Origin: Prosopocoilus inquinatus
Taxonomy: Eukaryota > Arthropoda > Insecta > Coleoptera > Lucanidae
Direction: 5' to 3'
DNA: 64,000 bases
Assembly: GCA_036172665.1 (NCBI GenBank)
Contig: CM069873.1
Coordinates: 33,656,001 to 33,720,000 of the forward strand
Notes under the pieces: model-generated
What the model was told of the DNA's origin: nothing
The model's database searches: none
Seen by the model: the letters and a program-made list of their open reading frames with translations, nothing else
Shown here: positions 51,695-64,000 of the stretch, piece by piece
Layout of the letters: every line of letters begins with the position of its first letter
Position numbering within the stretch: position 1 is the first letter of the stretch
Made by a program: the position numbers and the translations under genes

Positions 51695-54077
51695 GACTCC
51701 AGTAACTCTGATGTGAGATACAAAGTTCTCGGACGCAGCAGAAGCTGGAAATAGTTTTGAACGAAACAACACGTATTAGCGTTGTTCCTGTGCTGTATCT
51801 AATCGATCCTTACTCATCTATCATGTTATTTGACGTTTGGATGGACTCTAGTAACTCTGATGTGAGATACAAAGTTTTCGGACGCAGCAGAAGCTGGAAA
51901 TAGTTTTGAACGAAACAACACGTATTAGCGTTGTTCCTGTGATGTATCTAATCGATCCTTACTCATCTATCATGTTATTTGACGTTTGGATGGACTCCAG
52001 TAACTCTGATGTGAGATACAAAGTTCTCGGACGCAGCAGAAGCTGGAAATAGTTTTGAACGAAACAACACGTATTAGCGTTGTTCCTGTGATGTATCTAA
52101 TCGATCCTTACTCATCTATCATGTTATTTGACGTTTGGATGGACTCTAGTAACTCTGATGTGAGATACGAAATTTTCGGACGCAGCAGAAGCTGGAAATA
52201 GTTTTAAATGAAACAACAAGCATTAGCGTTGTTCCTGTGCTGTATCTAATCGATCCTTACTCATCTATCATGTTATTTGACGTTTGGATGGACTCCAGTA
52301 TCTCTGATGTGAGATACAAAGTTCTCGGACGCAGCAGAAGCTGGAAATAGTTTTGAACGAAACAACACGTATTAGCGTTGTTCCTGTGATGTATCTAATC
52401 GATCCTTACTCATCTATCATGTTATTTGACGTTTCGATGGACTCTAGTAACTCTGATGTGAGATACGAAGTTTTTGGACGCAGCAGGAGCTGGAAATAGT
52501 TTTAAACGAAACAACACGTACTAGCGTTGTTCCTGTAATGTATCAAACTGATCTTTACTATCTATCAAGTTATTCGACGTTTCGATGGACTCCAGTAACT
52601 CTGATGTGAGATACAAAGTTCTCGGACGCAGCAGAAGCTGGAAATAGTTTTAAATGAAACAACACGCATTAGCGTTGTTCCTGTGATGTATCTAATCGAT
52701 CCTTACTCATCTATCATGTTATTTGACGTTTGGATGCACTCCGGTAACTTTGATTTGAGATACGAAGTTCTCGGGCGCAGCTGAAGCTAGAAATAGTTTT
52801 AAACGAAACAACACGCATTAGCGTTGTTCCTGTGACGTATCTAATCGATCCTTACTCATCTATCATGTTATTTGACGTTTGGATGGACTCCAGTAACCCT
52901 GATGTGAGAAACGAAGTTCTCGGACGCAGCAGAAGCTGGAAATAGTTTTAAATGAAACAACACGCATTAGCGTTGTTCCTGTGATGTATCTAATCGATCC
53001 TTATTTATCTATCATGTTATTTGACGTTTCGATGGACTCTAGTAACTCTGATGTGAGATACAAAGTTTTCGGACGCAGCAGAAGCTGGAAATAGTTTTAA
53101 ATGAAACAACACGCATTAGCGTTGTTCCTGTGATGTATCTAATCGATCCTTACTCATCTATCACGTTATTTGACGTTTAGATGGACTCCAGTAACTCTGA
53201 TGTGAGATACAAAGTTTTCGGACGCAGCAGAAGCTGGAAATAGTTTTAAATGAAACAACACGCATTAGCGTTGTTCCTGTGATGTATCTAATCGATCCTT
53301 ACTCATCTATCATGTTATTTGACGTTTGGATGCACTCCGGTAACTTTGATTTGAGATACGAAGTTCTCGGGCGCAGCTGAAGCTAGAAATAGTTTTAAAC
53401 GAAACAACACGCATTAGCGTTGTTCCTGTGACGTATCTAATCGATCCTTACTCATCTATCATGTTATTTGACGTTTGGATGGACTCCAGTAACTCTGATG
53501 TGAGATACGAAGTTTTTGGACGCAGCAGGAGCTGGAAATAGTTTTAAACGAAACAACACGTACTAGCGTTGTTCCTGTGATGTATCTAATCGATCCTTAT
53601 TTATCTATCATGTTATTTGACGTTTCGATGGACTCTAGTAACTCTGATGTGAGATACAAAGTTTTCGGACGCAGCAGAAGCTGGAAATAGTTTTAAATGA
53701 AACAACACGCATTAGCGTTGTTCCTGTGATGTATCTAATCGATCCTTACTCACCTATCACGTTATTTGACGTTTAGATGGACTCCAGTAACTCTGATGTG
53801 AGATACAAAGTTTTCGGACGCAGCAGAAGCTGGAAATAGTTTTAAATGAAACAACACGCATTAGCGTTGTTCCTGTGATGTATCTAATCGATCCTTACTC
53901 ATCTATCACGTTATTTGACATTTAGATGGACTCCAGTAACTCTGATGTGAGATACAAAGTTTTCAGACGCAGCAGAAGCTGGAAATAGTTTTAAATGAAA
54001 CAACACGCATTAGCGTTGTTCCTGTGATGTATCTAATCGATCCTTACTCATCTATCATGTTATTTGACGTTTGGATG

Positions 54078-56461
54078 CACTCCGGTAACTTTGATTTGAG
54101 ATACGAAGTTCTCGGGCGCAGCTGAAGCTAGAAATAGTTTTAAACGAAACAACACGCATTAGCGTTGTTCCTGTGACGTATCTAATCGATCCTTACTCAT
54201 CTATCATGTTATTTGACGTTTGGATGGACTCCAGTAACTCTGATGTGAGATACAAAGTTCTAGGACGCAGCAGAAGCTGGAAATAGTTTTAAACGAAACA
54301 ACACGTATTAGCGTTGTTCCTGTGATGTATCTAATCGATCCTTACTCATCTATCATGTTATTTGACGTTTGGATGGACTCCAGTAACTCTGATGTGAGAT
54401 ACGAAATTTTCGGACGCAGCAGAAGCTGGAAATAGTTTTAAATGAAACAACACGCATTAGCGTTGTTCCTGTGCTGTATCTAATCGATCCTTACTCATCT
54501 ATCATGTTATTTGACGTTTGGATGGACTCCAGTAACTCTGATGTGAGATACAAAGTTCTCGGACGCAGCAGAAGCTGGAAATAGTTTTGAACGAAACAAC
54601 ACGTATTAGCGTTGTTCCTGTGATGTATCTAATCGATCCTTACTCATCTATCATGTTATTTGACGTTTGGATGGACTCCAGTAACTCTGATGTGAGATAC
54701 AAAGTTCTCGGACGCAGCAGAAGCTGGAAATAGTTTTGAACGAAACAACACGTATTAGCGTTGTTCCTGTGATGTATCTAATCGTTCTTTACTCATCTAT
54801 CATGTTATTTGACGTTTGGATGGACTCCAGTAACTCTGATGTGAGATACAAAGTTTTCGGACGCAGCAGTAGCTGGAAATAGTTTTAAACGAAACAACAC
54901 GCATTAGCGTTGTTCCTGTGATGTATCTAATCGATCCTTACTCATCTATCATGTTATTTGACGTTTGGATGGACTCCAGTATCTCTGATGTGAGATACAA
55001 AGTTCTCGGACGCAGCAGAAGCTGGAAATAGTTTTGAACGAAACAACACGTTTTAGCGTTGTTCCTGTGATGTATCTAATCGATCCTTACTCATCTATCA
55101 TGTTATTTGACGTTTGGATGGACTCCAGTAACTCTGATGTGAGATACAATGTTTTCGGACGCAGCAGAAGCTGGAAATAGTTTTGAACGAAACAACACGC
55201 ATTAGCGTTGTTCCTGTGATGTATCTAATCGATCCTTACTCATCTATCATGTTATTTGACGTTTGGATGCACTCCGGTAACTTTGATTTGAGATACGAAG
55301 TTCTCGGGCGCAGCTGAAGCTAGAAATAGTTTTAAACGAAACAACACGCATTAGCGTTGTTCCTGTGACGTATCTAATCGATCCTTACTCATCTATCATG
55401 TTATTTGACGTTTGGATGGACTCCAGTAACTCTGATGTGAGATACAAAGTTCTAGGACGCAGCAGAAGCTGGAAATAGTTTTAAACGAAACAACACGTAT
55501 TAGCGTTGTTCCTGTGATGTATCTAATCGATCCTTACTCATCTATCATGTTATTTGACGTTTGGATGGACTCCAGTAACTCTGATGTGAGATACGAAATT
55601 TTCGGACGCAGCAGAAGCTGGAAATAGTTTTAAATGAAACAACACGCATTAGCGTTGTTCCTGTGCTGTATCTAATCGATCCTTACTCATCTATCATGTT
55701 ATTTGACGTTTGGATGGACTCCAGTAACTCTGATGTGAGATACAAAGTTCTCGGACGCAGCAGAAGCTGGAAATAGTTTTGAACGAAACAACACGTATTA
55801 GCGTTGTTCCTGTGATGTATCTAATCGATCCTTACTCATCTATCATGTTATTTGACGTTTGGATGGACTCCAGTAACTCTGATGTGAGATACAAAGTTCT
55901 CGGACGCAGCAGAAGCTGGAAATAGTTTTGAACGAAACAACACGTATTAGCGTTGTTCCTGTGATGTATCTAATCGTTCTTTACTCATCTATCATGTTAT
56001 TTGACGTTTGGATGGACTCCAGTAACTCTGATGTGAGATACAAAGTTTTCGGACGCAGCAGTAGCTGGAAATAGTTTTAAACGAAACAACACGCATTAGC
56101 GTTGTTCCTGTGATGTATCTAATCGATCCTTACTCATCTATCATGTTATTTGACGTTTGGATGGACTCCAGTAACTCTGATGTGAGATACAAAGTTCTCG
56201 GACGCAGCAGAAGCTGGAAATAGTTTTGAACGAAACAACACGTTTTAGCGTTGTTCCTGTGATGTATCTAATCGATCCTTACTCATCTATCATGTTATTT
56301 GACGTTTGGATGGACTCCAGTAACTCTGATGTGAGATACAATGTTTTCGGACGCAGCAGAAGCTGGAAATAGTTTTGAACGAAACAACACGCATTAGCGT
56401 TGTTCCTGTGATGTATCTAATCGATCCTTACTCATCTATCATGTTATTTGACGTTTGGATG
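54078..56461. repeat. Tandem 8-mer duplication, 1192-bp unit, second occurrence
   Basis: The same 1192-bp pair, with cactccggta at 54078 and 55270, exactly 4767 bp downstream of the first occurrence. The pair was therefore already present when the 4767-bp unit was copied. One difference is that the monomer near 56170 reads cagtaactctg where its counterparts read cagtatctctg. Confidence 0.88.
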
Positions 56462-57543
56462 GACTCCAGTAACTCTGATGTGAGATACAAAGTTCTCGGA
56501 CGCAGCAGAAGCTGGAAATAGTTTTGAACGAAACAACACGTATTAGCGTTGTTCCTGTGCTGTATCTAATCGATCCTTACTCATCTATCATGTTATTTGA
56601 CGTTTGGATGGACTCTAGTAACTCTGATGTGAGATACAAAGTTTTCGGACGCAGCAGAAGCTGGAAATAGTTTTGAACGAAACAACACGTATTAGCGTTG
56701 TTCCTGTGATGTATCTAATCGATCCTTACTCATCTATCATGTTATTTGACGTTTGGATGGACTCCAGTAACTCTGATGTGAGATACAAAGTTTTCGGACG
56801 CAGCAGTAGCTGGAAATAGTTTTAAACGAAACAACACGCATTAGCGTTGTTCCTGTGATGTATCTAATCGATCCTTACTCATCTATCATGTTATTTGACG
56901 TTTGGATGGACTCCAGTATCTCTGATGTGAGATATAAAGTTCTCGGACGCAGCAGAAGCTGGAAATAGTTTTGAACGAAACAACACGTTTTAGCGTTGTT
57001 CCTGTGATGTATCTAATCGATCCTTACTCATCTATCATGTTATTTGACGTTTGGATGGACTCCAGTAACTCTGATGTGAGATACAATGTTTTCGGACGCA
57101 GCAGAAGCTGGAAATAGTTTTGAACGAAACAACACGCATTAGCGTTGTTCCTGTGATGTATCTAATCGATCCTTACTCATCTATCATGTTATTTGACGTT
57201 TGGATGGACTCCAGTAACTCTGATGTGAGATACAAAGTTCTCGGACGCAGCAGAAGCTGGAAATAGTTTTGAACGAAACAACACGTATTAGCGTTGTTCC
57301 TGTGCTGTATCTAATCGATCCTTACTCATCTATCATGTTATTTGACGTTTGGATGGACTCTAGTAACTCTGATGTGAGATACAAAGTTTTCGGACGCAGC
57401 AGAAGCTGGAAATAGTTTTGAACGAAACAACACGTATTAGCGTTGTTCCTGTGATGTATCTAATCGATCCTTACTCATCTATCATGTTATTTGACGTTTG
57501 GATGGACTCCAGTAACTCTGATGTGAGATACAAAGTTCTCGGA
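56054..57543. repeat. Local 5-mer duplication, 745 bp
   Basis: The marker cgcagcagta lies at 56054 and 56799, and actctagta at 56610 and 57355. Both pairs are 745 bp apart, five monomers. It is present only in the second 4767-bp unit, so it is younger than that duplication. A single change (agatataaag near 56933) distinguishes the copies. Confidence 0.85.
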
Positions 57544-59429
57544 CGCAGCAGAAGCTGGAAATAGTTTTGAACGAAACAACACGTATTAGCGTTGTTCCTG
57601 TGATGTATCTAATCGATCCTTACTCATCTATCATGTTATTTGACGTTTGGATGGACTCCAGTAACTCTGATGTGAGATACGAAATTTTCGGACGCAGCAG
57701 AAGCTGGAAATAGTTTTAAATGAAACAACAAGCATTAGCGTTGTTCCTGTGCTGTATCTAATCGATCCTTACTCATCTATCATGTTATTTGACGTTTGGA
57801 TGGACTCCAGTAACTCTGATGTGAGATACAAAGTTCTCGGACGCAGCAGAAGCTGGAAATAGTTTTGAACGAAACAACACGTATTAGCGTTGTTCCTGTG
57901 ATGTATCTAATCGATCCTTACTCATCTATCATGTTATTTGACGTTTGGATGGACTCCAGTAACTCTGATGTGAGATACAAAGTTCTCGGACGCAGCAGAA
58001 GCTGGAAATAGTTTTAAACGAAACAACACGTATTAGCGTTGTTCCTGTGATGTATCTAATCGATCCTTACTTATCTATCATGTTATTTGACGTTTGGATG
58101 GACTCCAGTAACTCTGATGTGAGATACAAAGTTTTCGGACGCAGCAGAAGCTGGAAATAGTTTTAAACGAAACAACACGCATTAGCGTTGTTCCTGTGAT
58201 GTATCTAATCGATCCTTACTCATCTATCATGTTATTTGACGTTTGGATGGACTCCAGTATCTCTGATGTGAGATACAAAGTTCTCGGACGCAGCAGAAGC
58301 TGGAAATAGTTTTGAACGAAACAACACGTATTAGCGTTGTTCCTGTGATGTATCTAATCGATCCTTACTCATCTATCATGTTATTTGACGTTTGGATGGA
58401 CTCCAGTAACTCTGATGTGAGATACAAAGTTCTCGGACGCAGCAGAAGCTGGAAATAATTTTGAACGAAACAACACGTATTAGCGTTGTTCCTGTGATGT
58501 ATCTAATCGATCCTTACTCATCTATCATGTTATTTGACGTTTGGATGGACTCCAGTAACTCTGATGTGAGATACAAAGTTCTCGGACGCAGCAGAAGCTG
58601 GAAATAGTTTTAAATGAAACAACACGCATTAGCGTTGTTCCTGTGCTGTATCTAATCGATCCTTACTCATCTATCATGTTATTTGACGTTTGGATGGACT
58701 CCAGTAACTCTGATGTGAGATACAAAGTTCTCGGACGCAGCAGAAGCTGGAAATAATTTTGAACGAAACAACACGTATTAGCGTTGTTCCTGTGATGTAT
58801 CTAATCGATCCTTACTCATCTATCATGTTATTTGACGTTTGGATGGACTCCAGTAACTCTGATGTGAGATACAAAGTTCTCGGACGCAGCAGAAGCTGGA
58901 AATAGTTTTGAACGAAACAACACGTATTAGCGTTGTTCCTGTGATGTATCTAATCGATCCTTACTCATCTATCATGTTATTTGACGTTTGGATGGACTCC
59001 AGTAACTCTGATGTGAGATACGAAATTTTCGGACGCAGCAGAAGCTGGAAATAGTTTTAAATGAAACAACAAGCATTAGCGTTGTTCCTGTGCTGTATCT
59101 AATCGATCCTTACTCATCTATCATGTTATTTGACGTTTGGATGGACTCCAGTAACTCTGATGTGAGATACAAAGTTCTCGGACGCAGCAGAAGCTGGAAA
59201 TAGTTTTGAAAGAAACAACACGTATTAGCGTTGTTCCTGTGATGTATCTAATCGATCCTTACTCATCTATCATGTTATTTGACGTTTGGATGGACTCCAG
59301 TAACTCTGATGTGAGATACAAAGATTTCGGACGCAGCAGAAGCTGGAAATAGTTTTGAACGAAACAACACGTATTAGCGTTGTTCCTGTGATGTATCTAA
59401 TCGATCCTTACTTAGCTACTATGTTATTT

Positions 59430-60540
59430 GACGCGTCGATGGACTCCAATAACTCTGATGTGAGATACAAAGTTTTCGGACGCAGCAGAAGCTGGAGATA
59501 GTTTTAAACGAAACAACACGCATTAGCGTTGTTCCTGTGATGTATCTAATCGATCCTTACTCATCTATCATGTTATTCTTCGTTTCGATGGACTCCAGTA
59601 ACTCTGATGTGAGATACAAAGCTTTCGGACGCAGCAGAAGCTGGAAATAGTTTTGAACGAAACAACACGTATTAGCGTTGTTCCTGTGATGTATCTAATC
59701 GATCCTTACTTAGCTACTATGTTATTTGACGCGTCGATGGACTCCAATAACTCTGATGTGAGATACAAAGTTTTCGGACGCAGCAGAAGCTGGAAATAGT
59801 TTTAAACGAAACAACACGCATTAGCGTTGTTCCTGTGACGTATCTAATCGATCCTTACTCATCTATCATGTTATTTGACGTTTGGATGGACTCCAGTAAC
59901 CCTGATGTGAGAAACGAAGTTCTCGGACGCAGCAGAAGCTGGAAATAGTTTTAAATGAAACAACACGCATTAGCGTTGTTCCTGTGATGTATCTAATCGA
60001 TCCTTATTTATCTATCATGTTATTTGACGTTTCGATGGACTCTAGTAACTCTGATGTGAGATACAAAGTTTTCGGACGCAGCAGAAGCTGGAAATAGTTT
60101 TAAATGAAACAACACGCATTAGCGTTGTTCCTGTGATGTATCTAATCGATCCTTACTCATCTATCACGTTATTTGACGTTTAGATGGACTCCAGTAACTC
60201 TGATGTGAGATACAAAGTTTTCGGACGCAGCAGAAGCTGGAAATAGTTTTAAATGAAACAACACGCATTAGCGTTGTTCCTGTGATGTATCTAATCGATC
60301 CTTACTCATCTATCATGTTATTTGACGTTTGGATGCACTCCGGTAACTTTGATTTGAGATACGAAGTTCTCGGGCGCAGCTGAAGCTAGAAATAGTTTTA
60401 AACGAAACAACACGCATTAGCGTTGTTCCTGTGACGTATCTAATCGATCCTTACTCATCTATCATGTTATTTGACGTTTGGATGGACTCCAGTAACTCTG
60501 ATGTGAGATACAAAGTTCTAGGACGCAGCAGAAGCTGGAA
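59430..60540. repeat. Rearranged insertion zone in unit B
   Basis: The rare gacgcgtc monomer occurs twice, at 59430 and 59728, two monomers apart, around a unique variant (ttattcttcgtttcg near 59575). It is followed by a module (taaccctgatgtgagaaac, then tcacgttatttgacgtttag, then cactccggta types) that matches subtypes at about 52.87-53.4 kb and earlier. Unit A has a single gacgcgtc monomer (41493) and no such module here. This accounts for part of the final 1788-bp (12-monomer) offset step. The order of events is not resolved. Confidence 0.65.
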
Positions 60541-63500
60541 ATAGTTTTGAACGAAACAACACGTATTAGCGTTGTTCCTGTGATGTATCTAATCGATCCT
60601 TACTCATCTATCATGTTATTTGACGTTTGGATGGACTCCAGTAACTCTGATGTGAGATACAAAGTTCTCGGACGCAGCAGAAGCTGGAAATAGTTTTGAA
60701 CGAAACAACACGTATTAGCGTTGTTCCTGTGCTGTATCTAATCGATCCTTACTCATCTATCATGTTATTTGACGTTTGGATGGACTCCAGTAACTCTGAT
60801 GTGAGATACAAAGTTCTCGGACGCAGCAGAAGCTGGAAATAGTTTTGAACGAAACAACACGTATTAGCGTTGTTCCTGTGATGTATCTAATCGATCCTTA
60901 CTCATCTATCATGTTATTTGACGTTTGGATGGACTCCAGTAACTCTGATGTGAGATACGAAATTTTCGGACGCAGCAGAAGCTGGAAATAGTTTTAAATG
61001 AAACAACAAGCATTAGCGTTGTTCCTGTGCTGTATCTAATCGATCCTTACTCATCTATCATGTTATTTGACGTTTGGATGGACTCCAGTAACTCTGATGT
61101 GAGATACAAAGTTCTCGGACGCAGCAGAAGCTGGAAATAGTTTTGAACGAAACAACACGTATTAGCGTTGTTCCTGTGATGTATCTAATCGATCCTTACT
61201 CATCTATCATGTTATTTGACGTTTGGATGGACTCCAGTAACTCTGATGTGAGATACAAAGTTCTCGGACGCAGCAGAAGCTGGAAATAGTTTTGAACGAA
61301 ACAACACGTATTAGCGTTGTTCCTGTGATGTATCTAATCGATCCTTACTTATCTATCATGTTATTTGACGTTTGGATGGACTCCAGTAACTCTGATGTGA
61401 GATACAAAGTTTTCGGACGCAGCAGAAGCTGGAAATAGTTTTAAACGAAACAACACGCATTAGCGTTGTTCCTGTGATGTATCTAATCGATCCTTACTCA
61501 TCTATCATGTTATTTGACGTTTGGATGGACTCCAGTATCTCTGATGTGAGATACAAAGTTCTCGGACGCAGCAGAAGCTGGAAATAGTTTTAAACGAAAC
61601 AACACGCATTAGCGTTGTTCCTGTGATGTATCTAATCGATCCTTACTTATCTATCATGTTATTTGACGTTTGGATGGACTCCAGTAACCCTGACGTGAGA
61701 TACGAAGTTCTCGGACGCAGCAGAAGCTGGAAATAGTTTTAAACGAAACAACACGTATTAGCGTTGTTCCTGTGATGTATCTAATCGATCCTTACTCATC
61801 TATCATGTTATTTGACGTTTGGATGGACTCCAGTAACTCTGATGTGAGATACAAAGTTTTTGGACGCAGCAGAAGCTGGAAATAGTTTTGAACGAAACAA
61901 CACGTATTAGCGTTGTTCCTGTGATGTATCTAATCGATCCTTACTCATCTATCATGTTATTTGGCGTTTCGATGGACTCCAGTAACTTTGATGTGAGATA
62001 CGAAGTTCTCGGACGCAGCTGAAGCTAGAAATAGTTTTAAACGAAACAACACGCATTAGCGTTGTTACTGTGATGTATCTAATCGATCCTTACTTATCTA
62101 TCATGTTATTTGACGTTTGGATGGACTCCAGTAACTCTGATGTGAGATACAAAGTTTTCGGACGCAGCAGAAGCTGGAAATAGTTTTAAACGAAACAACA
62201 CGCATTAGCGTTGTTCCTGTGATGTATCTAATCGATCCTTACTCATCTATCATGTTATTTGACGTTTGGATGGACTCCAGTATCTCTGATGTGAGATACA
62301 AAGTTCTCGGACGCAGCAGAAGCTAGAAATAGTTTTGAACGAAATAACACGTATTAGCGTTGTTCCTGTGATGTATCTAAACGACCCTTACTCATCTATC
62401 ATGTTATTTGACGTTTGGATGGACTCCAGTAACCCTGACGTGAGATACGAAGTTCTCGGACGCAGCAGAAGCTGGAAATAGTTTTGAACGAAACAACACG
62501 TATTAGCGTTGTTCCTGTGCTGTATCTAATCGATCCTTACTCATCTATCATGTTATTTGACGTTTGGATGGACTCCAGTAACTCTGATGTGAGATACAAA
62601 GTTCTCGGACGCAGCAGAAGCTGGAAATAGTTTTGAACGAAACAACACGTATTAGCGTTGTTCCTGTGATGTATCTAATCGATCCTTACTCATCTATCAT
62701 GTTATTTGACGTTTGGATGGACTCCAGTAACTCTGATGTGAGATACGAAATTTTCGGACGCAGCAGAAGCTGGAAATAGTTTTAAATGAAACAACAAGCA
62801 TTAGCGTTGTTCCTGTGCTGTATCTAATCGATCCTTACTCATCTATCATGTTATTTGACGTTTGGATGGACTCCAGTAACTCTGATGTGAGATACAAAGT
62901 TCTCGCACGCAGCAGAAGCTGGAAATAGTTTTGAACGAAACAACACGTATTAGCGTTGTTCCTGTGATGTATCTAATCGATCCTTACTCATCTATCATGT
63001 TATTTGACGTTTGGATGGACTCCAGTAACTCTGATGTGAGATACAAAGTTCTCGGACGCAGCAGAAGCTGGAAATAGTTTTGAACGAAACAACACGTATT
63101 AGCGTTGTTCCTGTGATGTATCTAATCGATCCTTACTTATCTATCATGTTATTTGACGTTTGGATGGACTCCAGTAACTCTGATGTGAGATACAAAGTTT
63201 TCGGACGCAGCAGAAGCTGGAAATAGTTTTAAACGAAACAACACGCATTAGCGTTGTTCCTGTGATGTATCTAATCGATCCTTACTCATCTATCATGTTA
63301 TTTGACGTTTGGATGGACTCCAGTATCTCTGATGTGAGATACAAAGTTCTCGGACGCAGCAGAAGCTGGAAATAGTTTTGAACGAAACAACACGCATTAG
63401 CGTTGTTCCTGTGATGTATCTAATCGATCCTTACTCATCTATCATGTTATTTGACGTTTGGATGGACTCCAGTAACTCTGATGTGAGATACAAAGTTCTC

Positions 63501-64000
63501 GGACGCAGCAGAAGCTGGAAATAGTTTTGAACGAAACAACACGTATTAGCGTTGTTCCTGTGATGTATCTAATCGATCCTTACTTATCTATCATGTTATC
63601 TGACGTTTGGATGGACTCCAGTAACTCTGATGTGAGATACAATGTTTTCGGACGCAGCAGAAGCTGGAGATAGTTTTAAACGAAACAACACGCATTAGCG
63701 TTGTTCCTGTGATGTATCTAATCGATCCTTACTCATCTATCATGTTATTTGGCGTTTCGATGGACTCCAGTAACTCTGATGTGAGATACAAAGTTTTCGG
63801 ACGCAGCAGAAGCTGGAAATAGTTTTAAACGAAACAACACGCATTACCGTTGTTCCTGTGATGTATCTAATCGATCCTTACTCATCTATCATGTTACTTG
63901 GCGTTTCGATGGACTCCAGAAACTTTGATGTGAGATACGAAGTTCTCGGACGCAGCAGGAGCTGGAAATAGTTTTAAACGAAACAACACGTTTTAGCGTT

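Larger units (their letters stand above)
47645..57923. repeat. Tandem segmental duplication, 4767-bp unit, two copies
   Basis: The diverged monomer cctgtaatgtatcaaactg lies at 47765 and 52532, the cactccggta subtype at 49311 and 54078, and actctagta at 51843 and 56610. All offsets are 4767 bp, which is 31 full monomers plus the 148-bp diverged one. Unit 1 is about 47645-52411 and unit 2 about 52412-57923, the latter lengthened by a later 745-bp internal duplication. Unit A has only one copy of this stretch (from about 36.57 kb). Confidence 0.88.
43021..62745. repeat. Large duplication unit B, expanded to about 19.7 kb
   Basis: The second, head-to-tail copy of unit A. Offsets of shared markers step from 10485 to 10932, 11081 (LINE start), 11084, 12276, 17043, 17788, 17937 and finally 19725. 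The steps are 447, 149, 3, 1192, 4767, 745, 149 and 1788 bp. All except the 3-bp LINE indel and the 4767-bp step (which includes one 148-bp monomer) are whole multiples of 149. Most steps coincide with a visible local duplication annotated separately. Collinearity with unit A ends near 62745, where unit A passes into cgacgtattc and unit B into cgaaattttcgg. Confidence 0.82.
46355..64000. repeat. 149-bp satellite array, right segment (about 118 monomers)
   Basis: Continuous satellite from LINE copy B to the window end, ending mid-monomer at ttttagcgtt, so the array continues beyond. It is the most homogenised part of the window and the richest in nested duplications. Beyond about 62.75 kb the monomers (for example gttatctgacg at about 63597 and gttacttggcg at about 63894) resemble subtypes seen near 12.8 kb, so the edge of the expanded block has been passed. 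There are no genes and no further mobile element. Confidence 0.97.

Overview
The window is almost entirely one tandem-repeat (satellite) array. About 61.3 of the 64 kb consists of head-to-tail copies of a 149-bp monomer, roughly 410 copies, all in the same orientation. The monomer is about 40% GC and CpG is not depleted (7 CpG per typical monomer, close to expectation). The only other sequence is two copies of a 5'-truncated non-LTR (LINE-type) retrotransposon fragment, at 33905-35270 and 44986-46354. Each carries the C-terminal part of a reverse transcriptase and a (AAAT)n tail. I see no host gene, tRNA, rRNA, CRISPR array or prokaryotic operon. The satellite, the LINE and the reverse-transcriptase type (YADDTN motif, Jockey/CR1/I-like C-terminal region) point to a eukaryote, most likely an arthropod such as an insect. 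That is inference; the species cannot be read from the sequence.

Layout. 1-33904: satellite, containing several multi-monomer duplications: 894 bp (6 monomers, 2.4-4.2 kb); 2411 bp (15 full plus two 88-bp truncated monomers, 5.4-10.1 kb); 2829 bp (about 14.0-15.2 copied at 16.8-18.1 kb); and a 6731-bp tandem pair (18.1-24.85 and 24.85-31.58 kb). 33905-35270: LINE copy A. 35271-44985: satellite. 44986-46354: LINE copy B. 46355-64000: satellite, running off the window end.

The main result is a duplication history for the right half. Marker variants show that one block of about 10.5 kb (32536-43020), carrying LINE copy A, was duplicated head to tail. The second copy (43021 to about 62745) then nearly doubled in length through nested internal duplications of whole-monomer multiples. 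Their lengths (447, a net 149, 1192, 4767 and 745 bp, plus the 3-bp LINE indel) sum exactly to the measured marker offsets up to 57.7 kb. Two further net gains, 149 bp and 1788 bp, follow before 62.3 kb. The LINE is therefore a passenger: it inserted once and was copied as part of the array, which gives an internal marker for relative dating.

Nothing here works together as a pathway. The biology is array growth and homogenisation, plausibly in centromeric or other heterochromatin. The monomer's only visible functional candidates are a recurrent imperfect dyad, a near-invariant ClaI hexamer, a length close to a nucleosome core, and a fairly long open frame that shifts between monomers. None of these proves a function.
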